Source: Desulfobacterales bacterium
GTDB lineage: Bacteria > Desulfobacterota > Desulfobacteria > Desulfobacterales > 4be13
Reading direction: 5' to 3'
DNA length: 6,331 bases
Assembly (NCBI GenBank): GCA_029934695.1
Contig: JAOZLU010000422.1
Coordinates: 1 to 6,331, forward strand
In this document: piece after piece, positions 1 through 6,000 of the stretch
Position numbering within the stretch: position 1 is the stretch's first letter
Layout of the letters: each line of letters opens with the position of its first letter
Notes under the pieces: model-generated
The model's database searches: none
Seen by the model: only the letters and a program-made list of their open reading frames with translations
What the model was told of the DNA's origin: nothing
Position numbers and translations under genes: made by a program

Positions 1-21
1 CACGACCTTCCCAAAACGCTC

Positions 22-45
22 GCGGGGGATTGCCAAATCCCCCGC
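22..45. repeat. Perfect hairpin 1 (10-bp stem, GCCA loop)
   Basis: The arms GCGGGGGATT (22-31) and AATCCCCCGC (36-45) are perfectly complementary and enclose the 4-nt loop GCCA. The stem is GC-rich, but the sequence after it (CTTTCATG) has no T-run, so a standard intrinsic terminator on the + strand is unlikely. The central part resembles that of the next hairpin at 57-78, which suggests a common palindromic repeat family. It could be a structure at the end of an upstream transcript that lies outside the window. Confidence 0.7.
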
Positions 46-56
46 CTTTCATGACT

Positions 57-78
57 GTTCGGATTTGCCAATCCGAAC
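57..78. repeat. Perfect hairpin 2 (9-bp stem, TGCC loop)
   Basis: GTTCGGATT (57-65) pairs perfectly with AATCCGAAC (70-78) around the loop TGCC. Both this hairpin and the one at 22-45 have a GGATT...AATCC core around a TGCC/GCCA centre, although their outer arms differ (GCGGG against GTTCG). Two near-identical cores 11 bp apart suggest related palindromic elements rather than chance. Confidence 0.7.
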
Positions 79-142
79 CAGGCAACTTGTGGCAATTTTG
101 TGGTTCCCAAAAAATGCTTGCAGGGATGGTTCGGGTTTTTTT
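73..142 (+). terminator. Possible long-loop intrinsic terminator or alternative stem
   Basis: CCGAACCA (73-80) is complementary to TGGTTCGG (127-134), which is followed by G and seven T (136-142). This is the stem plus T-run layout of a factor-independent terminator, but the loop of about 46 nt is long, so it is weak. The 5' arm is also part of hairpin 2 (57-78), so the two structures exclude each other. It may end an upstream transcript, or be chance reuse of the same sequence. Confidence 0.25.
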
Positions 143-150
143 CCAAAAAA

Positions 151-180
151 ACTTGTCCTCTACTGACTTGTCCTTTACAA
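151..180. repeat. Two-copy 15-bp direct repeat
   Basis: Two adjacent 15-bp units start with ACTTGTCC (151-158 and 166-173) and agree at about 12 of 15 positions. A weaker TGTCC echo follows at 181-185. The second unit overlaps the candidate -35 box of the yggS leader. The repeat could be a binding-site pair or decayed tandem repeat; nothing in the sequence decides between these. Confidence 0.5.
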
Positions 181-202
181 TGTCCGTAAAAGTTGGTAAT
201 TT
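174..202 (+). promoter_or_regulatory. Candidate sigma70-type promoter for yggS-queH
   Basis: TTTACA (174-179) matches five of six positions of the -35 consensus. It is followed after 17 bp by TAATTT (197-202), a poor -10 box with three matches. The position, about 95 bp before the yggS start, is reasonable and would place the REP-like palindrome at 233-263 in the 5' untranslated region. The -10 box is weak, so this is only a candidate. Confidence 0.25.
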
Positions 203-232
203 CAATTATTCAGGCGAAGGCTTTTTGCAGAA

Positions 233-263
233 GGTGGGTTCCGCTACGCTCCACCCACCCTAC
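233..263 (-). repeat. REP-like palindrome with GTAG tetranucleotide
   Basis: GGTGGGT (233-239) pairs with ACCCACC (253-259) around a 13-nt loop containing CGCTACGCT. Immediately outside the right arm is CTAC (260-263), so the minus strand reads GTAG followed directly by the palindrome. A GTAG or GGAG tetranucleotide next to an imperfect palindrome is the hallmark of REP elements mobilised by RAYT (TnpA_REP, Y1) transposases. No RAYT gene is present here, so this would be a non-autonomous copy. It ends about 20 bp before the yggS Shine-Dalgarno. Confidence 0.6.
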
Positions 264-282
264 ATTTTCATGAATTTGAGAT

Positions 283-287
283 AGGAG
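283..287 (+). promoter_or_regulatory. Ribosome binding site of yggS
   Basis: AGGAG lies 11 nt before the TTG at 299-301. It is the only strong Shine-Dalgarno in this region, and no usable ATG or GTG start lies in frame near it. It therefore supports the TTG as the real start, although the spacing is a little longer than usual. Confidence 0.65.
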
Positions 288-298
288 ATTCTTATAAT

Positions 299-982
299 TT
301 GAAAAAGAGACTGGAAACTGTAAAAGATCGCATAAAAAAAGTTGCCGGCACAAGCGGACGAAATCCTGAAGATGTCTGTCTTGTGGCGGTGAGCAAAACC
401 ATGCCGGCACCCATCGTCAGGGAAGCAATTGAGGCAGGAGTGACCATTCTGGGAGAAAATTACATTCAGGAAGCCCGGGAAAAAATCGGCATCCTGTCGT
501 CTCTTCCTGTTTCCTGGCATTTTATCGGCCACCTCCAGACCAACAAAGCCAAATATGCTGTAAAACTTTTTGATCTGATTCACTCTGTTGACACGCTCAA
601 GCTGGCCCGTGAATTAAACAAACAGGCGAATAAGATAAATAAAATCCAGAAGATACTGATACAGGTGAACATCGGGGAGGAGGCATCAAAATCAGGGGCC
701 TTTGTGGAGGATTTGCAATATCTGGCAAAGGATATCAGCCTGCTTGAAAATCTGTCTGTCAAAGGATTGATGATCATCCCACCTTTTTATAATGCACCTG
801 AAAAGGTGCAGCCCTTTTTTTCAGCACTCCGGGAACTGCGGGATCAGATCAGAAAAGCGGCCATCCCGAATGTGACAATGGATGAACTGTCCATGGGAAT
901 GACCGGTGATTTTGAGACGGCCATTGAAGAGGGGGCAACCCTTGTCCGCATAGGAACCGCCATTTTCGGGGAAAGAACTTGA
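299..982 (+). CDS. yggS: YggS/PLPBP family pyridoxal phosphate homeostasis protein
   Basis: This 227-residue cytoplasmic protein has the full length of the YggS/PROSC (PLPBP) family. The family is a single-domain, alanine-racemase-like TIM barrel that binds pyridoxal 5'-phosphate without known catalysis and keeps free PLP and amino/keto acid pools in balance. Visible family motifs are LVAVSKT with the Schiff-base lysine at K33, GENYIQEA (52-59), WHFIGHLQTNK (73-83), VNIGEEASKSG (123-133), GLMIIPP (156-162) and the C-terminal phosphate-binding block LSMGMTGDFETAI (197-209) followed by VRIGTAIFG (216-224). The position after SMGM, usually Ser, is Thr here, a mild change. The start is TTG at 299, backed by AGGAG at 283-287; the resulting N-terminus (KKRLETVKDRI) aligns with the family. 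The stop overlaps the start of queH by 4 bp, so the two are translationally coupled. The family call is very secure; the physiological role is known only from relatives. Confidence 0.96.
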   Translation: MKKRLETVKDRIKKVAGTSGRNPEDVCLVAVSKTMPAPIVREAIEAGVTILGENYIQEAREKIGILSSLPVSWHFIGHLQTNKAKYAVKLFDLIHSVDTLKLARELNKQANKINKIQKILIQVNIGEEASKSGAFVEDLQYLAKDISLLENLSVKGLMIIPPFYNAPEKVQPFFSALRELRDQIRKAAIPNVTMDELSMGMTGDFETAIEEGATLVRIGTAIFGERT

Positions 983-1521
983 AAATTCTGCTTCATATCT
1001 GCTGTGGGCCCTGCTCGATTTATCCCATTAAGACGCTTCGCTCGGACGGATTTGATGTGATGGGTTTTTTTTACAGACATAACATCCATCCATACACAGA
1101 GTGCCTGAAACGGCAGGAAGCCTTGCAGAATTATTCAGAAATGGCAGATTTTCGTGTCATTTACCAAAAGGGCTATGATCTGGAAGGGTTCATTCAGAAT
1201 GTAGTGTTCAGAGAATCAGAACGATGCGCCTGGTGCTATTACGACCGTCTCAAGTCAGCAGCCCTGATGGCAAAACGGGGCAAATTTGATTATTTTTCAA
1301 CCACCCTGTTATACAGCAAATTCCAGAAGCATGACATGATAAAAGCCATTGGGGAAGCCTTGGGCAAATCCGTGGGGGTTCCCTTTTTTTACAATGATTT
1401 CCGGGCAGGATGGAAAGAAGGCATCGAAGAATCAAAACGCCTCGGATTGTATCGGCAACAGTACTGCGGCTGCATTTACAGTGAAAAAGAAAGATTTTAT
1501 AAACTTGACAGTAAAAAGTAA
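979..1521 (+). CDS. queH: Epoxyqueuosine reductase QueH
   Basis: QueH (formerly DUF208) reduces epoxyqueuosine to queuosine at the wobble base of GUN-anticodon tRNAs, the last step of Q synthesis. It is an iron-sulfur enzyme that replaces the unrelated cobalamin-dependent QueG. The 180-residue length is typical. Conserved features are HICCGPCS with C8, C9 and C12, HNIHPYTE (34-41), CAWCYYDRL (83-91) with C83 and C86, the FSTTLLYSKFQKH block (106-118) and GLYRQQYCGC (156-165) with C163 and C165. These cysteine pairs are the metal-ligand candidates of the family. The start is TTG at 979-981, sharing TTGA with the yggS stop; GGGGA at 968-972 gives a plausible Shine-Dalgarno 6 nt upstream. This start gives the normal MKILLHICCG N-terminus; the next Met is at residue 28, inside the fold. 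The position before LKRQ, often aromatic, is Cys42, an extra cysteine of unknown meaning. Gene and function are confident. Confidence 0.95.
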   Translation: MKILLHICCGPCSIYPIKTLRSDGFDVMGFFYRHNIHPYTECLKRQEALQNYSEMADFRVIYQKGYDLEGFIQNVVFRESERCAWCYYDRLKSAALMAKRGKFDYFSTTLLYSKFQKHDMIKAIGEALGKSVGVPFFYNDFRAGWKEGIEESKRLGLYRQQYCGCIYSEKERFYKLDSKK

Positions 1522-1543
1522 GGTATAGCACATTTTCTGGAAT

Positions 1544-1571
1544 AACTTTTAACTTTCCTTTTTTAACTTTC
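1544..1571. repeat. Degenerate heptamer tandem repeat (AACTTTY)
   Basis: In the gap between queH and the peptidase gene, AACTTTT (1544-1550), AACTTTC (1551-1557), a decayed unit CTTTTTT (1558-1564) and AACTTTC (1565-1571) follow each other with a 7-bp period. Seen another way, TTTTAACTTTCC recurs at 1547-1558 and 1561-1572. The rest of the 85-bp gap shows no hairpin with a T-run and no convincing promoter. Confidence 0.55.
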
Positions 1572-1606
1572 CACTGTTAGTACAAGACACCTGTATCTTT
1601 AATAAT

Positions 1607-3472
1607 ATGTTCAGCAATTTCATATATCTTATCGTCGCTCTGCTCATCTACACCACCCATCCGCTTTCTGAAGACACAAATTTTCCTCCTGCTGAAACAT
1701 TCATCCTCTTTTTCAGCCTTATTATCATTTTTGCGTCTTTTACCTGGGTGCAGTTTCACAGACTTGAAAAGCAGATTCCAAAGTTGTTCCGTTTCCAAGC
1801 CGGCGTATGCGGACAAGACCGCTTTTCCCGCCTTGACCATAATTTTAATGCGATGTTAACCCGGCAGTTTGTTATAGCCATCGTGATTTTTGCCATAAAT
1901 ATTTACGGACTTAGCCTGCCATCTTTTTTCACGGACATTTCTTTTTTTTCAGTCATTCCGACATGTCAGGCGTTTGTCTTCCTCGGACTGTTCGGGTTCT
2001 ATCTTACAGTTGTATGGGCCTGTGCCTACGGCTCCTATCATAAACTCTATGCAACCGATGTGCCCAGACGATCATACATCCTGTCCAACATTTCATTTTC
2101 AGTTCCCGTACTTTTGCCCTGGTTACTCCTGTCCGGAATTGCAGATATCATCCACGCACTGCCTTATGATACGCCGAAACACCTTCTTTCCACAACTGAG
2201 GGAGAAATAATCTATTTTCTCGTTTTCCTTTTTGTCATTGCCATGATCGGGCCTGTTATGATTCAGAAATTCTGGAGATGCAAGCCTCTTGAAGCAGGTT
2301 ATGAGAGAACACGGATTGAAAACCTGTGCCGAAAAGCGGGGATGGAATATGCAAATATTCTTTACTGGCCCATATTCGGCGGCAGAATGATTACCGCAGG
2401 CGTGATGGGGCTGATAAAAAGATTCCGCTACATCCTCGTCACAGATTCTCTGCTCACTTTCCTCAGACCGGAAGAGATTGAGGCAGTCATTGCCCATGAA
2501 ATCGGACATATCAAAAAAAAACACCTTTTATTTTACCTGTTTTTCTTTGTCGGCTACATGCTCCTTTCTTATGCCACTTTTGATACGGTCATATATTTAA
2601 TTATTTCCAGCGAGCCGGTATTCAACCTGATAAACAGTGCGGGCCTTAAGCAGACGACAGGCATCTCGGCCATACTCACCCTTTTTGCCATACTGATCTT
2701 TGTTATCTATTTTCGCTATATTTTCGGATACTTCATGCGTAACTTTGAACGTCAGGCAGACGCTTACGTCTATACCCTTTTTGAAAATGCAAAACCCCTT
2801 ATTTCCACATTTGAAAAGATCGCCTTAACCAGTGGGCAGTCCCCTGACAAACCGAACTGGCATCATTTCAGCATCACAGAGCGGGTGGAATACCTGAAGA
2901 AATGTGAGAAGGACAAAACCTGGATTACCCGCCATGACCAGAAAATCAGAAAAAGCATCGCCGCATATATTTTTGGGGTATTTCTGATAGGATGCCTCGG
3001 ATATCACCTGAATTTCAGCGAAACCGGAAGGAAGCTGAACAACCACTTTTTAGAGAAGACAATCCGGAGAGCGATTGAAAAAGAGCCTGACAATCCGGAG
3101 TTCCACAGCGTTCTGGGGGATATTTGTTACCAGGCCAAAAATTATGAGGGAACCATTGCAGCGTATAAACAGTCACTGAATCTTAAACCGGCCAACCCCC
3201 AGGTTATGAATAATCTGGCATGGCTCTATGCGACATGTGAAGACGAAAAACTCCGTGATCCGGAAAAGGCGATTGTACTCGCACAAAAAGCTGTGGCATC
3301 AGAGAACGCCCCGCATATTCTGGACACCCTTGCTGAAAGCTATTATGTGAACGGCCAGTTTGAAAAGGCAGTTTCTCCCGGGAAAAAGGCACTTGGACTC
3401 AGCAAAACCAATCATTCCTATTATGAAAAACAACTGAAAAAATTTACGGAAGCAGCCGAAAAGGAGCAGTGA
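1607..3472 (+). CDS. Membrane M48 (Ste24-like) zinc metallopeptidase with C-terminal TPRs
   Basis: This 621-residue protein is a multi-pass inner-membrane peptidase. Hydrophobic segments lie near residues 3-17, 29-48, 86-103, 113-140, 160-184, 201-220, 307-333, 352-378 and 451-467. The zinc motif HEIGH (297-301) sits in AVIAHEIGHIKKKH, and the third ligand is probably E381 in FERQAD. The WHHFSITERVEYL block (418-430) matches the conserved tail of M48A domains. After the last membrane segment come about three tetratricopeptide repeats (about 495-528, 529-563 and 568-600), which usually hold protein partners or substrates. M48 relatives (Ste24, HtpX, BepA) cleave CAAX, misfolded membrane or outer-membrane proteins; the substrate here cannot be told. 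ATG at 1607 is the first start after an in-frame TAA at 1550-1552, and it has no Shine-Dalgarno. Catalytic residues appear complete. It converges on the ATPase gene. Confidence 0.9.
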   Translation: MFSNFIYLIVALLIYTTHPLSEDTNFPPAETFILFFSLIIIFASFTWVQFHRLEKQIPKLFRFQAGVCGQDRFSRLDHNFNAMLTRQFVIAIVIFAINIYGLSLPSFFTDISFFSVIPTCQAFVFLGLFGFYLTVVWACAYGSYHKLYATDVPRRSYILSNISFSVPVLLPWLLLSGIADIIHALPYDTPKHLLSTTEGEIIYFLVFLFVIAMIGPVMIQKFWRCKPLEAGYERTRIENLCRKAGMEYANILYWPIFGGRMITAGVMGLIKRFRYILVTDSLLTFLRPEEIEAVIAHEIGHIKKKHLLFYLFFFVGYMLLSYATFDTVIYLIISSEPVFNLINSAGLKQTTGISAILTLFAILIFVIYFRYIFGYFMRNFERQADAYVYTLFENAKPLISTFEKIALTSGQSPDKPNWHHFSITERVEYLKKCEKDKTWITRHDQKIRKSIAAYIFGVFLIGCLGYHLNFSETGRKLNNHFLEKTIRRAIEKEPDNPEFHSVLGDICYQAKNYEGTIAAYKQSLNLKPANPQVMNNLAWLYATCEDEKLRDPEKAIVLAQKAVASENAPHILDTLAESYYVNGQFEKAVSPGKKALGLSKTNHSYYEKQLKKFTEAAEKEQ

Positions 3473-3506
3473 TGGTCAGGCTGTTTTCAACTTTCTGCTG
3501 CCGGGC
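3473..3506. other. 34-bp convergent intergenic gap
   Basis: The peptidase gene (+) and the ATPase gene (-) stop 34 bp apart, so any terminator must be short, bidirectional or inside the coding ends. CAGCC (3453-3457) could pair with GGCTG (3479-3483) before TTTT on the + strand, but the stem is 5 bp with a 21-nt loop, too weak to call a terminator. Confidence 0.6.
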
Positions 3507-5948
3507 TCAACCGATACAAACCTTTTTCACCTGAATCAGATCTGTATATCCGTCAAGCACTTTTTCAATGCCATCCTGCTTGAGGGTTCTCATGCCGTCT
3601 ATCATGGCCTGTGTCCGCAGTTCTTCCACTCTTGCCTGGGTCTGAATCAGTTCTTTCTGTTTGATAGTTCCCAACAGGAGTTCATGCAGGCCCATTCGCC
3701 CCCGGTATCCGGTACCGTTACACTTTTCACAGCCGCCGTCTCTTGGTCTTAACATGAACAGATCCTTTGAGTATTCGGCAACTTTGTTTTTTTCAAAATC
3801 TTTCTGACCATATTCATGCACAAGTCGGTCAAATTCATCTTTCGAGGGATTATATTTTTCTTTGCAATCCTTGCAGAGTGTACGAACCAGCCGCTGAGCA
3901 AGAATGCCCAGAATTGCATCCGCAAAGTTGAACGGGTCCATTCCCATATCAAGAAGACGGGTGACGCTTTCAGGAGCACTGTTGGTATGGAGCGTTGAAA
4001 AGACCAGATGCCCGGTCAGTGAGGCTTCGACACCGATGGAGGTTGTTTCCTTGTCACGCATTTCCCCCACCATGATCACATCCGGATCTGCTCTCAGAAA
4101 TGCGCGCATCGCAGCGGCAAAATCGAACCCGATCTTGGGCTGTACCTGAACCTGCCGCAAACCGCCCTGGGTGATTTCCACAGGATCCTCAGCTGTCCAG
4201 ATTTTTGTTTCAACCTTGTTGATATATTTCAATGCGGAGTGAAGCGTGGTTGTTTTCCCCGAACCGGTAGGCCCGCAGACGAATATGATGCCATAAGGCT
4301 GTGTGATGATTTCAAGAAAATTTTTGAGATTGGATTCTGAAAACCCCATTTTTTCAAGCGGTATCGGCTCACCCGCTGCAAGAAGACGCATGACCACATC
4401 TTCCATTCCGCCCTGGGTGGGGATTGTCGCGACACGGAGTTCAATATCATTTGCTTTGCCCGAGGCAAATTTTTTAAACTGAATCTTACCGTCCTGGGGT
4501 TTTCGGCGTTCTGCGATATCAAGGCCGCACATGATCTTGATTCGGGAGATGAGGGCAGCTTTATAGCTGTATGGAATCTTCATACTGTATTCCTGGCATG
4601 CGCCGTCTATTCTTATCCGGATCCTGACATCCTGCTTCCCGGGATAAGGCTCTATATGTATATCAGAGGCATCTTTCTCCCTGGCGTCAATGATGATCTT
4701 GTTGACAAGTTTGACCACCGCGCCACTTTCTTCTGATACGAGATCGCTCTCCTCAGTCGTTTCAACATCTTCATCCTCCACTCCTTTCAGCAACTCATCC
4801 GAGATGGCATCTATATCCAGATCCACCTGCTCCGCCTTCTTCTTTTTTCCGGTAAAAAGATCAATAAACCAGAGGATATCATCTTTTAAAGCGACACAGA
4901 ACTCGACCGGATTATTGGGAAAAACCGTCTTTACCTCATTGATTTTCTGGAAATTCTGCGGGTTATCCATGGCAACGACGATTTTATCACCTTCGCTGCG
5001 CAGGGGCACCCATATATTTTTTTTCAGAAAAGGAACTTTCAGGCCTTTGAGGAGGTTTTTCGGAATCTCCATGTCGTCATCATATTCCACAAACGGAACA
5101 TTATAATATTTCCCGAGGCATTTGCCTATATCCTTCTTGGGAATTTTAAGCCGTTCCATCAGATATGTTTCAATGGGATCTTTTCTCTTATCTGCTTCAG
5201 TGATGGCAGCTTTGAGTTCTTTCGGGGTCAGAAGATGATTTTTAAGCAGATAATTGAATTTGTTATCAGCTGTTCTTGCCGCCCGTTTATGGTTATACAG
5301 ACCGATGCCGATCATTCTGCCCAGTTCTGCCGCGATCTTCTCGTCCATTTTTGAATAGGATTTGCCATCTTTCCGATTTATCAGTTGTATGGCACCCATC
5401 AGGAATTTTTGAAAAAAAATCGGAACCGCCAGAGCCTGTTTTGTGGTATAACCTGTTTTCTCATCCCAGCTTTTATCGAATTTCAATGCCGGGTCAAGTG
5501 CGGTCAGTTCTGCGTCATTATAAACATCTTTGATATTTACAAGCTTCTGCTTGTGAGCGGCATATCCCGCAATACTGTCCGGTGCCACATTGATTCGTAT
5601 TTCTTTTATCTCATTTCCGCTTTTGACCCGTGATACCAATTCCCGTGTTTCCCCGTCATAGACATAAATTGTGATTCTTTCGGAATTAAATAAACTGGTA
5701 AATTCCTCAATCATGCTGATCAGGATTTCATCCAGATTTTTGGCAGCATATATCCTGTTGCCGATTTTCTGGAGTTTTAGCCTTAAGGCCACATCCGGTT
5801 TAGCTTTTTTCTTGACGCGCGGGTCTGTCACCTTAAGATGCGTGACAGGTGTCTTTTTTGAGGCCTTCCTGACACCTGAATCATCAGATTTGATTGACCC
5901 GAAACCTGGAATTTTGAGTTTTGTGGGAATTTCAGATTTGTTGAACAT
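3507..5948 (-). CDS. GspE/PilB-type secretion ATPase with N-terminal GAF domain
   Basis: This 813-residue cytoplasmic ATPase belongs to the GspE/PulE/PilB family, hexameric motors of type II secretion and type IV pili. Order of parts: a basic tail (1-55), a GAF domain (about 57-222), an MshEN/T2SSE-N-like domain (about 230-366), an acidic linker (about 373-408) and the motor domain (about 410-813). The motor has DASDIHIEP (426-434), Walker A GPTGSGKTT (559-567), Asp box AEDPVE (586-591), Walker B DPDVIMVGEMRD (621-632), His box TGHLVFSTLHTN (645-656) and the zinc-type pairs CKDC (692-695) and CEKC (740-743). All catalytic motifs are intact; Walker B has GEMRD where GEIRD is usual. The GAF domain is an added sensory module absent from standard PilB and GspE. 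The MshEN-type c-di-GMP motif is eroded. The start is fixed: an in-frame TGA lies two codons upstream, and no good Shine-Dalgarno is seen. With no pilus or secretion genes beside it, pilB against gspE cannot be decided. Confidence 0.95.
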   Translation of the reverse strand: MFNKSEIPTKLKIPGFGSIKSDDSGVRKASKKTPVTHLKVTDPRVKKKAKPDVALRLKLQKIGNRIYAAKNLDEILISMIEEFTSLFNSERITIYVYDGETRELVSRVKSGNEIKEIRINVAPDSIAGYAAHKQKLVNIKDVYNDAELTALDPALKFDKSWDEKTGYTTKQALAVPIFFQKFLMGAIQLINRKDGKSYSKMDEKIAAELGRMIGIGLYNHKRAARTADNKFNYLLKNHLLTPKELKAAITEADKRKDPIETYLMERLKIPKKDIGKCLGKYYNVPFVEYDDDMEIPKNLLKGLKVPFLKKNIWVPLRSEGDKIVVAMDNPQNFQKINEVKTVFPNNPVEFCVALKDDILWFIDLFTGKKKKAEQVDLDIDAISDELLKGVEDEDVETTEESDLVSEESGAVVKLVNKIIIDAREKDASDIHIEPYPGKQDVRIRIRIDGACQEYSMKIPYSYKAALISRIKIMCGLDIAERRKPQDGKIQFKKFASGKANDIELRVATIPTQGGMEDVVMRLLAAGEPIPLEKMGFSESNLKNFLEIITQPYGIIFVCGPTGSGKTTTLHSALKYINKVETKIWTAEDPVEITQGGLRQVQVQPKIGFDFAAAMRAFLRADPDVIMVGEMRDKETTSIGVEASLTGHLVFSTLHTNSAPESVTRLLDMGMDPFNFADAILGILAQRLVRTLCKDCKEKYNPSKDEFDRLVHEYGQKDFEKNKVAEYSKDLFMLRPRDGGCEKCNGTGYRGRMGLHELLLGTIKQKELIQTQARVEELRTQAMIDGMRTLKQDGIEKVLDGYTDLIQVKKVCIG

Positions 5949-5966
5949 AATTCATACCGGCGTTAT

Positions 5967-5972
5967 ATTATA
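5967..5972 (-). promoter_or_regulatory. Candidate -10 box upstream of the ATPase gene
   Basis: On the minus strand the 52-bp gap before the ATPase contains a perfect TATAAT, about 20 bp before the ATG. No -35-like hexamer sits 16-18 bp further upstream, and the resulting leader would be very short. This could be a weak internal promoter, or just AT-rich chance sequence between two co-transcribed genes. Confidence 0.25.
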
Positions 5973-6000
5973 GTTTGAAGTAAAAAACTGATGCCTGATA

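Noticed and set aside
30..284. Open frame of 84 codons in the leader on the + strand
   Set aside because: It runs through two perfect hairpins, the direct repeat and the REP-like palindrome, has no Shine-Dalgarno, and the protein is low-complexity with no family resemblance.
1505..1529. Perfect TTGACA with a nearby TATAGC as a promoter for the M48 gene
   Set aside because: The spacer is only 13 bp and the -35 box lies in the last codons of queH. At 16-18 bp there is no -10-like hexamer, so the match is probably chance.
2123..2524. 133-codon minus-strand frame opposite the M48 gene
   Set aside because: Antisense shadow of conserved M48 coding sequence with no recognisable domain or ribosome binding site.
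3453..3487. Hairpin with TTTT as a terminator after the M48 gene
   Set aside because: Only 5 bp of stem with a 21-nt loop and four T; too weak to separate from chance.
4690..5106. 138-codon + strand frame opposite the ATPase gene
   Set aside because: Serine/threonine-rich antisense shadow of the linker and N-domain of a well-supported gene, with no motif of its own.
5932..5955. Seven-codon upstream ORF overlapping the ATPase start
   Set aside because: ATGAATTATG gives an overlapping ATG whose short frame ends just inside the gene, but it has no Shine-Dalgarno either and such overlaps are common by chance.
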